Shown piece after piece: positions 1 through 9,080 of a stretch of 64,000 nucleotides of DNA. The stretch spans positions 62,001 through 126,000 of the forward strand of contig NZ_ATZA01000007.1 in assembly GCF_000427965.1 (NCBI RefSeq), given 5' to 3'. Below the pieces are notes generated by a model. The model had not been told where the DNA came from. It was given only the letters and a program-made list of their open reading frames with translations, and searched no databases. Position numbers and translations under genes: made by a program. The stretch is from Olivibacter sitiensis DSM 17696 (GTDB lineage Bacteria; Bacteroidota; Bacteroidia; Sphingobacteriales; Sphingobacteriaceae). The stretch's first letter is position 1; the number at the start of each line of letters is the position of its first letter.

Positions 1-2
1 CA

Positions 3-1484
3 GCGATGGAGATGGCCGCTGGCTATGCCATAGATGCCCAGACAGCCAATAGCATAGAACGAGGAAAGAATAGAATCAAAGAATGGCCCTATAGCAAAAA
101 GGTATTTTTGGTACATGAGGGACAAGAGCGCGAAGCGCCGGAACCGGGGGAAGTATTTATCCAAACGGACTTACTCAATACCTTGAGCAAAATGGTGGAA
201 GCAGAGCAACAGGCCCTTCAAGCTGGAAAGGATCGCAAGACCGCCATCCAAGCTGCTTATGACCGTTTCTACAAAGGCGATATAGCCGATGAATTTGTAA
301 GGGGTAGCAAGGAACAAGGCGGATTGATCACCAAAGAGGATTTGGCCAATTGGAAGCCCATTGAAGAGGAACCACTACATATAGACTACAAGGGAATTGA
401 TGTCTACAAGTTGCAGGAATGGACCCAAGGGCCAGCGATGCTACAGGGTCTGAACATCCTGAAGCATTACGACCTACAGAAAATGGGTTACAATTCTACA
501 GAATATATTCACACGGTGTACCAAGCTATGAACTTGGCATTTGCGGATCGCGATTTTTACTATGGCGACCCCTATTTCTTGCCTAAAGCGCCCATGCAAG
601 GGCTATTAAGTGATGAATATGCCAAAGCACGAGCCACAGAAATAGATCCGGGACACAACAATCCCCTGGCAGCCCCTGGCGATCCATATCCATACGAGCA
701 AAAGACAAATCCCTATAAAGACTTGCTGCTAGAACGTGCCAAACTACTAGACCCGTCCCAAAAAGATAAAAGCGACTCTTTCTTGCCCAAACACGATGCC
801 ATTCCAGCAAATAGCCTTAACTATGAAGCTGAAAATAGGCATTGGACTCAATTGGGTATCGATAGTGCGTATATGAATCGACTGTGGCGAGGCACCACTA
901 GCGTAGAGGCGGCCGACGAAGAAGGTTGGGTAGTATCCATCACACCAAGTGGTGGTTGGTTGCCAGCTTGCATAGCAGGCAATACAGGAGTTGGCATGAG
1001 CCAGCGACTGCAAAGCTTTGTACTCGATTCATTAGTTAGCCCGTTTAACGTCATCGCTCCCGGCAAAAGACCTAGGGTTACCCTTACCCCTTCCCTAGCA
1101 CTCAAAGATGGCAAACCCTTTCTCTCGTTTGCCGTTCAAGGCGGGGATACACAAGACCAGAATTTATTACAATTTTTCTTAAATGTGGTTGAGTTTGGCA
1201 TGACGCCACAACAAGCGAGCGAAGCGGCCAACATCAACAGTAACCAGCTATGGCTCTCGTTGGGAGGAACAAAGGTAGATGACAGGAAACCCAGACCGGG
1301 AAGCATTTTGCTGGACATATCAACTCCCAAGGAGGTACAGGAAAGGTTGAAAAGCATGGGCTATACGGTCAGATTGGGAGAACGAACCAGCGGCCCTATC
1401 AATGCCATCTATTTTGACCAGAAACACCAAACACTTTGGGGCGGCAGCAGCAACAATGGCGAAGATTATGGCATAGGTTGGTAA
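3..1484 (+). CDS. Gamma-glutamyltransferase family protein (5' end outside window)
   Basis: This is the C-terminal part of a gamma-glutamyltransferase-like N-terminal-nucleophile hydrolase. Such enzymes cleave or transfer gamma-glutamyl groups, for example from glutathione, and are usually exported. The reading frame is open to the left edge, so the signal region and part of the large subunit are missing; 493 codons are seen, while the family is usually 530-600 residues. The visible part has the large-subunit helices and then Gly-Thr-Thr-Ser at about residues 296-299, where the family has the Thr at which the precursor cleaves itself and which becomes the nucleophile. After it come the small-subunit landmarks RPRVTLTPSLALKDGKP and an FAVQGGD stretch. 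The segment after the Thr differs from the classical TTHFSVVD form, so this is a divergent branch and the substrate is uncertain. Confidence 0.85.
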   Translation, partial: AMEMAAGYAIDAQTANSIERGKNRIKEWPYSKKVFLVHEGQEREAPEPGEVFIQTDLLNTLSKMVEAEQQALQAGKDRKTAIQAAYDRFYKGDIADEFVRGSKEQGGLITKEDLANWKPIEEEPLHIDYKGIDVYKLQEWTQGPAMLQGLNILKHYDLQKMGYNSTEYIHTVYQAMNLAFADRDFYYGDPYFLPKAPMQGLLSDEYAKARATEIDPGHNNPLAAPGDPYPYEQKTNPYKDLLLERAKLLDPSQKDKSDSFLPKHDAIPANSLNYEAENRHWTQLGIDSAYMNRLWRGTTSVEAADEEGWVVSITPSGGWLPACIAGNTGVGMSQRLQSFVLDSLVSPFNVIAPGKRPRVTLTPSLALKDGKPFLSFAVQGGDTQDQNLLQFFLNVVEFGMTPQQASEAANINSNQLWLSLGGTKVDDRKPRPGSILLDISTPKEVQERLKSMGYTVRLGERTSGPINAIYFDQKHQTLWGGSSNNGEDYGIGW

Positions 1485-1597
1485 AAATTGAACAGTCATT
1501 TGGTTTAAATATCCACAATACCTATCATTGCACCTCAATACCGATTTCTTGCGGCGAGGGCATAATAGCACAAGCATGCGAATCGTTTTCAGTTTAG

Positions 1598-2071
1598 ATG
1601 ATAGGTAGGTTCATAGACTTTTTTTATCCCCCTTTTAGCAGGTACTTCACCAAGCAGCAGTTTCGTTATGCGGCATGTGGAGGAGGGAACACGGTATTCA
1701 GCGTTTTGCTGTATCCCATTCTTTATAATTTTGTACTAAGAAAAGAGATACTGCATCTTGGCTTTGTTGCTATCAGCCCACATATAGCTGCTTTAGGCAT
1801 CGCCTTCGGCATTACTTTTCCAATTGGTTTTTTGCTCAATCGCTACGTAGTATTTCAGGGGTCTTACCTGCGCAAGCGTACCCAAGCGTTTAGGTATTTT
1901 CTCGTTGCTATGTGCTGCCTTTTATTCAACTACCTATTCCTCAAGCTATTTGTAGAAGTATTTGGCTGGTACCCTACCCCTTCTCAGGTACTCACTACGG
2001 CCATTATCACCATATTCAGTTACCTATCACAGAAACATTTTTCCTTCAGAACACAGAAGATTGATAGGTGA
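1598..2071 (+). CDS. GtrA-family membrane protein
   Basis: A 157-residue polytopic membrane protein with about four hydrophobic helices. The opening FTKQQFRYAACGGGNTVFSV matches the start of the GtrA family, which is thought to move or anchor undecaprenyl-linked sugars for cell-surface glycan modification. The length is typical of the family. The ATG at 1598 lies just before a conserved-looking N-terminus. No glycosyltransferase partner is adjacent, unlike in gtrAB clusters, so the donor sugar and target cannot be inferred. It starts 113 bases after the preceding gene and is probably transcribed independently or by read-through. Confidence 0.85.
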   Translation: MIGRFIDFFYPPFSRYFTKQQFRYAACGGGNTVFSVLLYPILYNFVLRKEILHLGFVAISPHIAALGIAFGITFPIGFLLNRYVVFQGSYLRKRTQAFRYFLVAMCCLLFNYLFLKLFVEVFGWYPTPSQVLTTAIITIFSYLSQKHFSFRTQKIDR

Positions 2072-2169
2072 AGTATGACGTATGAGGTCCCAAGCTAAGG
2101 CTATAAGGTTTATGGTAATGTACTTAATTTTTCATAAGTTTGCTGCCGTACACAAACCCTTGTTTCGTC

Positions 2170-2763
2170 ATGAGAAGAATATATGCCATCAAAAGCTTAT
2201 CAGCTTTACTACTATTGACTATTTTTTCCTTTTGTGGAAAAAAATATGACGTGGAGACAGAAGAAAAAATCGCCTTAGGCAACATTCTTTTTGGCATCAG
2301 TGAAGCCGAGTATCAAACTGAAATCCAAAATTTTATGTCGAACCACTTAGACAATGGCGACTCTACAAGATTTATGATAGATGGCTATATGTACGAAAGT
2401 GTGGACCCAAAATTCCATGACGGAAAACTATACAGCCTTACCATAGAAGGCAGACCATTTGGCAATTATCAAACGGCATTCTCGCAATACCTGGAAATAA
2501 AAAGTCATCTGGTGGACAAATATGGACACCCTCTACAAGACTACTCCTTTCCTTCAAAAAATTCCAAAGGTGTATCACAAATGCTTGCTAACTGGGCCAT
2601 AGGCAAAAAAGAAGTGCAATTGTGGGGGGCTGTAAACCCCAATTTCGGAAGAAGCGATATCCGAATATACGATCGCAATGCGATGTCGGAAGTAAAAAAG
2701 GGAGAAGAAAATGCCAAAAAAGAGGCTATAGAACGAGAAGAAGCAAGGCGCGATAGCTTGTAA
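2170..2763 (+). CDS. Small lipoprotein of unknown function
   Basis: About 197 residues. The N-terminus has two Arg, a hydrophobic stretch and a Cys at about residue 23 (IFSFCGKK), consistent with a lipoprotein signal peptide under the relaxed lipobox rules of Bacteroidota. The C-terminus is a charged Lys/Glu/Arg helix ending at the stop. I do not recognise a family. The ATG at 2170 is chosen because a Bacteroidota -7 box TAAGTTTG lies at 2135-2142 and would overlap any earlier start at 2140. The gene converges with the flavoprotein gene downstream with a 20-base gap. Confidence 0.65.
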   Translation: MRRIYAIKSLSALLLLTIFSFCGKKYDVETEEKIALGNILFGISEAEYQTEIQNFMSNHLDNGDSTRFMIDGYMYESVDPKFHDGKLYSLTIEGRPFGNYQTAFSQYLEIKSHLVDKYGHPLQDYSFPSKNSKGVSQMLANWAIGKKEVQLWGAVNPNFGRSDIRIYDRNAMSEVKKGEENAKKEAIEREEARRDSL

Positions 2764-2783
2764 AAGCGAAAAATTTTGCGTTT

Positions 2784-3974
2784 TTACAAGCTGTTCCCTA
2801 TAACAAAACCACTTGCCCAGGCCCATTGAAAATTGTAGCCTCCTAGCCATCCCGTTACATCTACGCACTCGCCTCCGAAATAAAGACCGGGAATATCTTT
2901 AGCTTCCAGGTTAGCTCGGTCCAAAGCTCTGGTAGAGACACCGCCACGCATCACCTCCGCCTTTTCGTAGCCTTTGGTACCGGCAGGTTTTACCTCAAAG
3001 CCATGTATAAGTTGAACGGCTTGCTTGGCGTCTGCCTTGCTCAAAGAAGCGACCTTGGTTTGCAGAGGCAAGTATTTGCCCAAGGCATCTACCAACTTCT
3101 TGGGAAAGCAATCGTTCAGCAATTGTTGGAGCAGTCGCTTTCCTCCATCATTACGTTCAGCTTTTATTAAATCGGCAAAAGAATTGTTGGGTAACAAATC
3201 GATCGTAATGGACTTGCCTGGTTGCCAATAAGAAGAAATCTGCAAGATAGCAGGGCCACTCAATCCCCAGTGCGTGAAGAGAATATTCTCTTCGAAAGAA
3301 ATCCGACCACAACTAACACGGGCATAGACCGAGATGCCAGACAAGGAAGCGAACCATTCTGCATCCTTGCCCGTTACTGTGAGCGGCACTAAGGCGGGTT
3401 GCGTGGGTACAACAAGCAATCCAAATTGCCGCGCTATGCGCAAACCAAAGTCGCTGGCACCCAATTTGGCAATGGGCAATCCGCCACTGGCCACCACTAC
3501 CTTGGGTACGTCAAGTGTGATGGTCTCATTAGCACGCACTATCGTGACGGAAAACCCGCCATTATTTGCCTGCACTGCTTTTACTTCACTATTGAGCCAT
3601 ATCTCCTGCCCCAATGTTTCCATTTGTCCCGTGAGTGCCGACAGCACGTCCTTTGCCTTATTCGAGACGGGGAACAGCTGACCTAGGGTCTTCTCCTGCG
3701 GATGAACACCATGACTGGCAAAAAACTGCAACGTATCATCTACCGTCCAACGATCTAGGATAGATTGAAGGAAATCGGCGTCTTCCGTGATAAAGTTTGA
3801 AGTATGTGTGTGCAAATTGGTATAGTTGCAACGCCCTCCACCGGAGATCAGTATTTTTGCCCCAGCCTTGGCATTGCGCTCCAAAACCAAGACCTTTTTG
3901 CCTTTATATCCAGCTTGGACAGCACACATCAGCCCGCAGGCCCCAGCGCCAATGATGATTGCATCGTAGTTCAT
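2784..3974 (-). CDS. HI0933/BaiN-type FAD-dependent oxidoreductase
   Basis: A 396-residue flavoprotein. The N-terminal dinucleotide-binding motif IIGAGACGLMCA (about residues 7-18) is followed by an acidic strand end (VLERN) and by ISGGGRCNYTN, the signature of the HI0933-like family. The C-terminus has GLYFGGECVDVTGWLGGYN, which closes the FAD site and is also typical. The family is cytosolic; characterised relatives reduce steroid or bile-acid intermediates, but most members have no known substrate, so only the fold and cofactor are supported. A -7 box (TATCTTTG on the minus strand, 3980-3987) sits only five bases upstream of the ATG, suggesting a very short or absent leader. Confidence 0.88.
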   Translation of the reverse strand: MNYDAIIIGAGACGLMCAVQAGYKGKKVLVLERNAKAGAKILISGGGRCNYTNLHTHTSNFITEDADFLQSILDRWTVDDTLQFFASHGVHPQEKTLGQLFPVSNKAKDVLSALTGQMETLGQEIWLNSEVKAVQANNGGFSVTIVRANETITLDVPKVVVASGGLPIAKLGASDFGLRIARQFGLLVVPTQPALVPLTVTGKDAEWFASLSGISVYARVSCGRISFEENILFTHWGLSGPAILQISSYWQPGKSITIDLLPNNSFADLIKAERNDGGKRLLQQLLNDCFPKKLVDALGKYLPLQTKVASLSKADAKQAVQLIHGFEVKPAGTKGYEKAEVMRGGVSTRALDRANLEAKDIPGLYFGGECVDVTGWLGGYNFQWAWASGFVIGNSL

Positions 3975-4012
3975 CGCGGCAAAGATATAAATAGCTTGGT
4001 AATTGAATGCAC

Positions 4013-4056
4013 AAAAAACCGCTTCCCTTTTTGCGCAACAAAAAAAGAAACGGTTT
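4013..4056 (-). terminator. Rho-independent terminator of the DUF5074 gene
   Basis: Read on the minus strand, a 10-bp stem (AAACCGTTTC against GAAGCGGTTT, one G-U pair) encloses a loop of about 24 bases and is followed by a run of T. It lies just after the stop of the DUF5074 lipoprotein gene and before the flavoprotein gene on the same strand, so it separates the two units. Confidence 0.7.
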
Positions 4057-4089
4057 AATAAAATCCAAACTCACTTCTAGCAAGAACGC

Positions 4090-5196
4090 TTAATAACTTG
4101 CTACAAATGCTATAGGATTAAAAGATTCGAACTTTGCAAAAAGAGTAGCGTTACTATAGCCTGGATTCCATGTATATATAAATGCCGCCCCATTGGTTGC
4201 TCCGCTTTCTTTTGAGCCTATTACCACGCAAAACAGCTCAGGTATATATTTAAAACCTGTCACTGTCTTGATTTCATTCGTACTCTGGAAATAGGTGTTA
4301 TTTGCCACAAAATTAGGCAAGTTAGTTAGACACAAATATTCTGTGGCTCCGCCACTCTTATTGCTGCTGGTAGCAAATAGAAAAGGAACACTTGCTCCAG
4401 TGGAAGTATTGAACGCATAAGCAGCTTGTACAAAATCCAGACCATAAGGAATATTGCTATTTATATTTCCGTTATCGACGCTAAAGGTATACAACTTGGA
4501 GTCCGTGAGTTTTGTATCACCATCATATGTAGCAGAAGCATTCACGTACAACGTCTTGTTGACGCTGTCTGCGGCAATTTTATCCAGATTTACGGCTCCT
4601 GGAATCGCTATACTATTTTCCAACGCAAAACTAGTCGTATTCACAACGGCTATTTTGTTATCATAGTCATCCTGATGTGCCCCACTATTCGCAATATATA
4701 GCTTGTTTCCAAAGGCCGTTAACTGCTCCGGCGTATTTCCTACTTCCATGGAATTCACGGAGAATGTCGTGGTATCAATCTGTGAAACGTACCGGTCACC
4801 ATGGGAGACATAGACTTTCCCTTTGTATCCCACTAAATAGCGCGCGTCATTGACACTCAAAGTTTGTATACCATTGCCTGTCAAAGCATCCAATACCACT
4901 ACCTTCCCACTTCCGCCTTCAAAGCTGATATACAATTTATTGCCGTATCGGATCATATCCTTGCCAGCACCGTTCAACAGAGATTGCGAATTGCCGAAAG
5001 TGGCATGATAGGTCAAGTTGTTGACCTGGAAAAAACCTAGGGAAGATGAATTAGCACTTTCCTTGTTAAGGACAAAAAAACCAAGTTTGTCCGAAACTGG
5101 TTCCACAGGAGTAGGATCCGAATCAGTGTTACAGGCCGAGAAGGCAGAAATTGCCAATGCAGCAGTTGCCAAAAAAGTAAATTTTGCTATTTTCAT
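4090..5196 (-). CDS. DUF5074/YncE-like beta-propeller lipoprotein
   Basis: A 368-residue secreted protein. The signal peptide ends in an AFSACN lipobox (Cys at about residue 21), so it is probably anchored in the outer membrane or on the surface. The mature part is a chain of repeated four-strand units (GNKLYISFEGG, YKGKVYVSHGD, FGNKLYIANSG) typical of a seven-bladed YncE/DUF5074 propeller, starting with KLGFFVLNKES, the usual opening of DUF5074 proteins. In Bacteroidota such proteins often sit with TonB-dependent receptors, including cobalamin receptors. Here the neighbour upstream on the same strand is a DUF6580 membrane protein, but no receptor is nearby. The ligand is unknown. A terminator follows the gene. 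Confidence 0.8.
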   Translation of the reverse strand: MKIAKFTFLATAALAISAFSACNTDSDPTPVEPVSDKLGFFVLNKESANSSSLGFFQVNNLTYHATFGNSQSLLNGAGKDMIRYGNKLYISFEGGSGKVVVLDALTGNGIQTLSVNDARYLVGYKGKVYVSHGDRYVSQIDTTTFSVNSMEVGNTPEQLTAFGNKLYIANSGAHQDDYDNKIAVVNTTSFALENSIAIPGAVNLDKIAADSVNKTLYVNASATYDGDTKLTDSKLYTFSVDNGNINSNIPYGLDFVQAAYAFNTSTGASVPFLFATSSNKSGGATEYLCLTNLPNFVANNTYFQSTNEIKTVTGFKYIPELFCVVIGSKESGATNGAAFIYTWNPGYSNATLFAKFESFNPIAFVASY

Positions 5197-5346
5197 AAAT
5201 ATGATTTGTCTTGTGGCACTAAGGCCTTGTCTGTTTATAGAGTACAGAACGAAACAAATCAGGAAATGCTACAGGCAAAGAGAAAGATTCCTAGAGTTTT
5301 ATTGGGACTATGGCATTAGCCTCTCGACCTTTATCATGTTTGACTC

Positions 5347-5919
5347 TTAGGAAGCTATCGGACGCAAGACGGAAACTCTTCCCTGCATCCACTCAAAACC
5401 ACCATATAAAATTGCTCCGAACACCAGATTTCCCAAAAGCAAATTGCGCTCAAAAGGGATAGCCGCTATCAGGCACCCCAGATATCCTTCCAATGTTCTA
5501 GGATACATGGGATACATACCAGACCACCAAGTGCCTATATCGGCAACCAGCCAATGAATAACAACCGAAACAATACCCGCACTCAAGACATTGACCACAT
5601 TGACCTTATCAACCAAAGTCCCCACATACACCATCAAAAGAAAGGCAAGATACACGAAGAATGCTCCGTCATAAAACAGTATAAACTGGTGCGACAAGGT
5701 ATAATTAATGATCCAATCGGTCAACAAAAACACCATTAATGGTACCAAGTAAGCTTTCCATTTATCCTTAAAGTAAGTACCGCCAAACAAGGCCATTGCT
5801 CCTATAGGTGTAAAATTGGCCCAAGCCAATTGTTCAAAATGCACCAATCGAAAGGCGGAAGCAGCTATAATCATCAGTATGATGACGATGTTTCGGAAGT
5901 TAAATTTATCGACAGCCAT
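5347..5919 (-). CDS. DUF6580-family integral membrane protein (putative ECF-like transporter component)
   Basis: A 190-residue protein with about five or six membrane helices. The N-terminal RLVHFEQLAWANFTPIGAM and the following ALFGGTYF are the DUF6580 signature, and YPRTLEGYLGCLIAAIPFERN matches its C-terminal conserved loop. The family resembles substrate-binding S components of ECF vitamin transporters, but transport has not been shown. The DUF5074 lipoprotein gene lies 150 bases downstream on the same strand, and the pair may be one uptake-related unit. A -7 box (TATATTTG on the minus strand, 5927-5934) lies seven bases before the ATG. No ATPase or T component is encoded nearby. Confidence 0.75.
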   Translation of the reverse strand: MAVDKFNFRNIVIILMIIAASAFRLVHFEQLAWANFTPIGAMALFGGTYFKDKWKAYLVPLMVFLLTDWIINYTLSHQFILFYDGAFFVYLAFLLMVYVGTLVDKVNVVNVLSAGIVSVVIHWLVADIGTWWSGMYPMYPRTLEGYLGCLIAAIPFERNLLLGNLVFGAILYGGFEWMQGRVSVLRPIAS

Positions 5920-5958
5920 AATGCGACAAATATACCGATATTTACAAGACCCGAAAAA

Positions 5959-6168
5959 CTATTTGCCGCTCAACTTATCCTCATCCGAAACATTCTGTTT
6001 CTTTTCCGTCTCCTTGGGTACATCGTTCAATTGATCTTGCTGCGAATCTACCCCACCCTCGTAGGAAAGATCTGCTTGATGTTTGCCTTTTTTTTCTTTG
6101 CTTTCCTCTTTTTTCTTCTGCGCCTTGTCCTCCAGTGGAGACAAATGTCGTTCTTTTCTTATCGCCAT
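5959..6168 (-). CDS. Small, highly charged hypothetical protein
   Basis: A 69-residue reading frame made almost entirely of Lys, Glu, Asp, Gln and Ser, with a Lys/Glu run in the middle and no hydrophobic core. It is predicted to be disordered and soluble. No family is recognised. It is favoured over the plus-strand frame at the same place, which is hydrophobic and crosses gene boundaries, and it is oriented with the genes downstream of it. No convincing promoter was found. It could be non-coding. Confidence 0.4.
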   Translation of the reverse strand: MAIRKERHLSPLEDKAQKKKEESKEKKGKHQADLSYEGGVDSQQDQLNDVPKETEKKQNVSDEDKLSGK

Positions 6169-6332
6169 GATCCTTAATTTATTTTAGCGTGCTTAGCTGT
6201 TCACCATTCTAACCACCGAAGCATATCATATGTTTGGGCAATCGTCATCAGTTTACCGATTCAGAAAAAGATTCGTCTCCTATTACCATAAAAATTTCCA
6301 ACATCGATCAATAAAAACTATTTTTACTGAAA

Positions 6333-7979
6333 ATGTATTCAGTCATGCAGCAGCGCATTCCCCTATTCCTCTTTTTAACATGGAGCATTTTATGTATTTC
6401 ATGTAATTCAAAAGAGAAAGTAGACCTTATTGTACATCATGCCAAGGTGTACACCGTAGATTCCAGTTTTTCCGTTCAATCGGCATTTGCGGTAAAAGAC
6501 GGCAAATTCGTGGCAATAGGCGATGATCAAGACATCTTGGATAAATATACGTCTGCAAACACGGTAGATGCTGCTGGCAAGCCTATATACCCCGGTTTCT
6601 ATGATGCACATTGCCACTTCTTTCATTTCGCGCATAGCCTGCATGAAGTAGATCTTGTAGATGTACCGTCAGAGGAAGAGCTGGTGAAGCGTGTACAACT
6701 GTTCAGGAAACAGTACCCAGATGATCCATGGATCATTGGACAAGGATGGGATCAGAACAAGTGGGATGACAAATCTTTTCCCACGAATGAAAAGCTAAAC
6801 GAATTGTTTCCTGAGACTCCTATATACCTCAGCAGAATAGATGGCCATGCAGCCTTGGCCAATGACAAGGCGCTTTCGTTGGCAGGTATCACGGACGACA
6901 CCAAGATGACAGGTGGTCTGGTGGTCCAAAAGGCCGGCAAGCCCACGGGTGTATTGGTAGACAATGCCATGGATCTGGTACAGGCAAAAATCCCCGCTCC
7001 TAATGAAGAAGCCATGACAAGGATGCTGTTGGAAGCAGAAAAAGCTTGTTTTCAAGTGGGATTGACGACTTTGGGAGATGCAGGATTGAGCTTGGATCAA
7101 ATTGCACTACTGCGAAAACTCTATCGCGAACAGCAATTGCACATCAGGGACTACGCCATGATAGCTATACAGCCCCACCAATTGGATTCCGTGCTGCAGG
7201 CAGGTATTTATACCAGTGATCAGCTCGATGTTCGATCCTTCAAGATAGTGGGTGATGGCGCCCTAGGCTCTCGTGGAGCGTGCCTCCTTGAACCCTACAG
7301 CGACGATCCCAGCAAGGGATTTCTATTGCTTCCGCCGGCCATGCTAGACAGTGCGGTGGCCAAAATAGCAAACAGTGACTTTCAGCTCAACGTACATGCT
7401 ATTGGCGACTCCACCAATCGCCTAGTGCTAGACCTTTTCAACAAATATTTAAGTGCTGGTGGCGATAGGCGCTGGCGCGTGGAGCATGCTCAAGTCATTG
7501 CACCGTCGGACTTTAGCAAATTTTCGCCAAAAGGCATTATCCCCTCTGTACAGCCCACGCATGCCACCTCCGATATGTTCTGGGCGCTGGACAGACTCGG
7601 GACAGACAGGCTGAAAGGAGCCTATGCCTATAAGCAGCTGCTGGATGAGACCGGCCTTGTTGCCCTCGGCAGCGATTTCCCCGTAGAGCATATCAATCCG
7701 CTATATGGCTTCCATGCCGCCGTAGCTCGGGTGAACCAGGAGAATAAGCCTGCGGGTGGTTTTCAGATGGAAAATGCGCTAAGCAGAGAAGAAGCCTTGA
7801 AAGGCATGACCATCTGGGCAGCCTATGCCAGCTTTCACGAGAAAACGAGAGGAAGCATAGAAAACGGAAAATTGGCGGATTTTGTACTATTGGATGAAGA
7901 TATTATGGAAATACCCGAAAACAGGATACGCCAAGTGAAAGTATCGTCCACCTATTTAGGTGGAAAGCGGGTGCACTAA
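6333..7979 (+). CDS. YtcJ-like amidohydrolase lipoprotein
   Basis: A 548-residue metal-dependent hydrolase of the amidohydrolase-3 (YtcJ-like) group. The signal peptide ends in CISCNS, a lipobox, so the enzyme is exported and lipid-anchored. The metal-binding start of the barrel is PGFYDAHCHFF (about residues 86-97), followed by later metal or substrate positions NVHAIGD, VEHAQ and ALGSDFPVE, all typical. The C-terminus returns to the small beta domain (IENGKLADFVLLDEDI). The substrate is not predictable. ATGs at 6333 and 6345 are both possible starts. The stop overlaps the stop of the convergent kinase gene by 4 bases. Confidence 0.88.
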   Translation: MYSVMQQRIPLFLFLTWSILCISCNSKEKVDLIVHHAKVYTVDSSFSVQSAFAVKDGKFVAIGDDQDILDKYTSANTVDAAGKPIYPGFYDAHCHFFHFAHSLHEVDLVDVPSEEELVKRVQLFRKQYPDDPWIIGQGWDQNKWDDKSFPTNEKLNELFPETPIYLSRIDGHAALANDKALSLAGITDDTKMTGGLVVQKAGKPTGVLVDNAMDLVQAKIPAPNEEAMTRMLLEAEKACFQVGLTTLGDAGLSLDQIALLRKLYREQQLHIRDYAMIAIQPHQLDSVLQAGIYTSDQLDVRSFKIVGDGALGSRGACLLEPYSDDPSKGFLLLPPAMLDSAVAKIANSDFQLNVHAIGDSTNRLVLDLFNKYLSAGGDRRWRVEHAQVIAPSDFSKFSPKGIIPSVQPTHATSDMFWALDRLGTDRLKGAYAYKQLLDETGLVALGSDFPVEHINPLYGFHAAVARVNQENKPAGGFQMENALSREEALKGMTIWAAYASFHEKTRGSIENGKLADFVLLDEDIMEIPENRIRQVKVSSTYLGGKRVH

Positions 7980-8911
7980 CTCCTTGCCAACCATTTGTAT
8001 AGTTCGTCCACATCTTCTTTCTTAAAGAGGGCCGTACCAGCGTTCATGGTAGCGGCCGTGCCACAGGCAACGCCCATTCTGGCCATTTCCAAGGTGCCTC
8101 CCCCCTTAGCCAGTACAGCTACCATACCGCCCACCATACTATCTCCGGCTCCCACCGTGCTTATCCTCTTTACATTAGGTGCCAATATATAATGGCTTTC
8201 GTCCTGTGTCACTACATAAGCTCCCTGCGCTCCCAAAGAAACGACCACCATTTCTGTACTTCCTGCTTCTATCAGCTGTTTGGCAGCTAATTCCGACGAA
8301 CGGTTGTCCAAGGATGTCCTGCCTACCAATTTTCCCAATTCACCTAAATTTGGTTTCACCATAAACACTCCTTCCTGCAGTGCTTCCCTTAATGCATCGC
8401 CCGAAGTGTCTAGGATAATTTTTGCTCCTTTTTGCTTCATCAAACGAATCAGCCTATTCATGTACCCTATAGGAAAGCCAGGAGGAAAACTGCCACTGAT
8501 AACCACGAACTCGGGAAATGGAGACAACTTTGAGATAACATAATAAACTTCGTCCACCTCTTCTTCAGTCAAAGCTTCGCCTGGCATTCCAAATCGGTAT
8601 TGTTGTTCGGTGGTGGTATCTACCACAATAAAGTTCTCCCTTGTTTCCGCATTCACCCCCAATGGGATCGCCCCTACCTGCTCCTGTGCCAACAAAGACT
8701 CGAGCAACTTCCCTTTACCTCCTCCAGAGGTAAAAAAGGCATCCACTGCTACGTCCAGACGCGCTAATGCTCGCGCCACATTGATACCTCCTCCCCCAGG
8801 TTCGTATTTGGGAGCTGAACAGCGCAACTTTTTCTCGGGTTTGATGCCATTGACCGTACTGCTTTTATCTATTGCTGGATTGAGGGTGATGGTGAGTACT
8901 TTGCTTGCCAT
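7976..8911 (-). CDS. PfkB-family hexose kinase (1-phosphofructokinase/tagatose-6-phosphate kinase type)
   Basis: A 311-residue cytosolic sugar kinase. ITLNPAIDKS near the start, the first PfkB signature GGGGINVARALARLD and the second signature with the catalytic Asp (VGAGDSMVGGMVAVLA) are all present and intact. The TLNPAID opening is characteristic of the FruK/LacC/PfkB-2 branch, which phosphorylates fructose-1-phosphate, fructose-6-phosphate or tagatose-6-phosphate with ATP. Which one applies cannot be told. The ATG at 8911 is chosen over an upstream start at 9040 because it places ITLNPA at the family position. No sugar transporter is adjacent. Confidence 0.88.
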   Translation of the reverse strand: MASKVLTITLNPAIDKSSTVNGIKPEKKLRCSAPKYEPGGGGINVARALARLDVAVDAFFTSGGGKGKLLESLLAQEQVGAIPLGVNAETRENFIVVDTTTEQQYRFGMPGEALTEEEVDEVYYVISKLSPFPEFVVISGSFPPGFPIGYMNRLIRLMKQKGAKIILDTSGDALREALQEGVFMVKPNLGELGKLVGRTSLDNRSSELAAKQLIEAGSTEMVVVSLGAQGAYVVTQDESHYILAPNVKRISTVGAGDSMVGGMVAVLAKGGGTLEMARMGVACGTAATMNAGTALFKKEDVDELYKWLARS

Positions 8912-9080
8912 AAAATACGCATTGATGTGAAATCTTAAACCTTTCCCAAAAGAATCAAGTAAGTATAGGCAAAAAAAACGTATAATGAAAAAGTAATTGC
9001 CAACATCGGAGTTTGGACACGAACATCCCTGCCCTATCAAAAACAGGTAAGAAGCCAGAACAGCCGACAGGGATGAGTGA

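Noticed and set aside
2764-2795. Terminator between the small lipoprotein and flavoprotein genes
   Set aside because: AAAAGCGAAAAATTTTGCGT looks symmetrical, but the GCG centre does not pair on folding, leaving only A-T pairs.
5830-6177. A hydrophobic 115-codon plus-strand frame across the DUF6580 start
   Set aside because: It crosses the start and promoter of the DUF6580 gene and ends in runs of Phe/Leu that come from poly-T. The charged minus-strand frame at the same place is a better, though weak, candidate.
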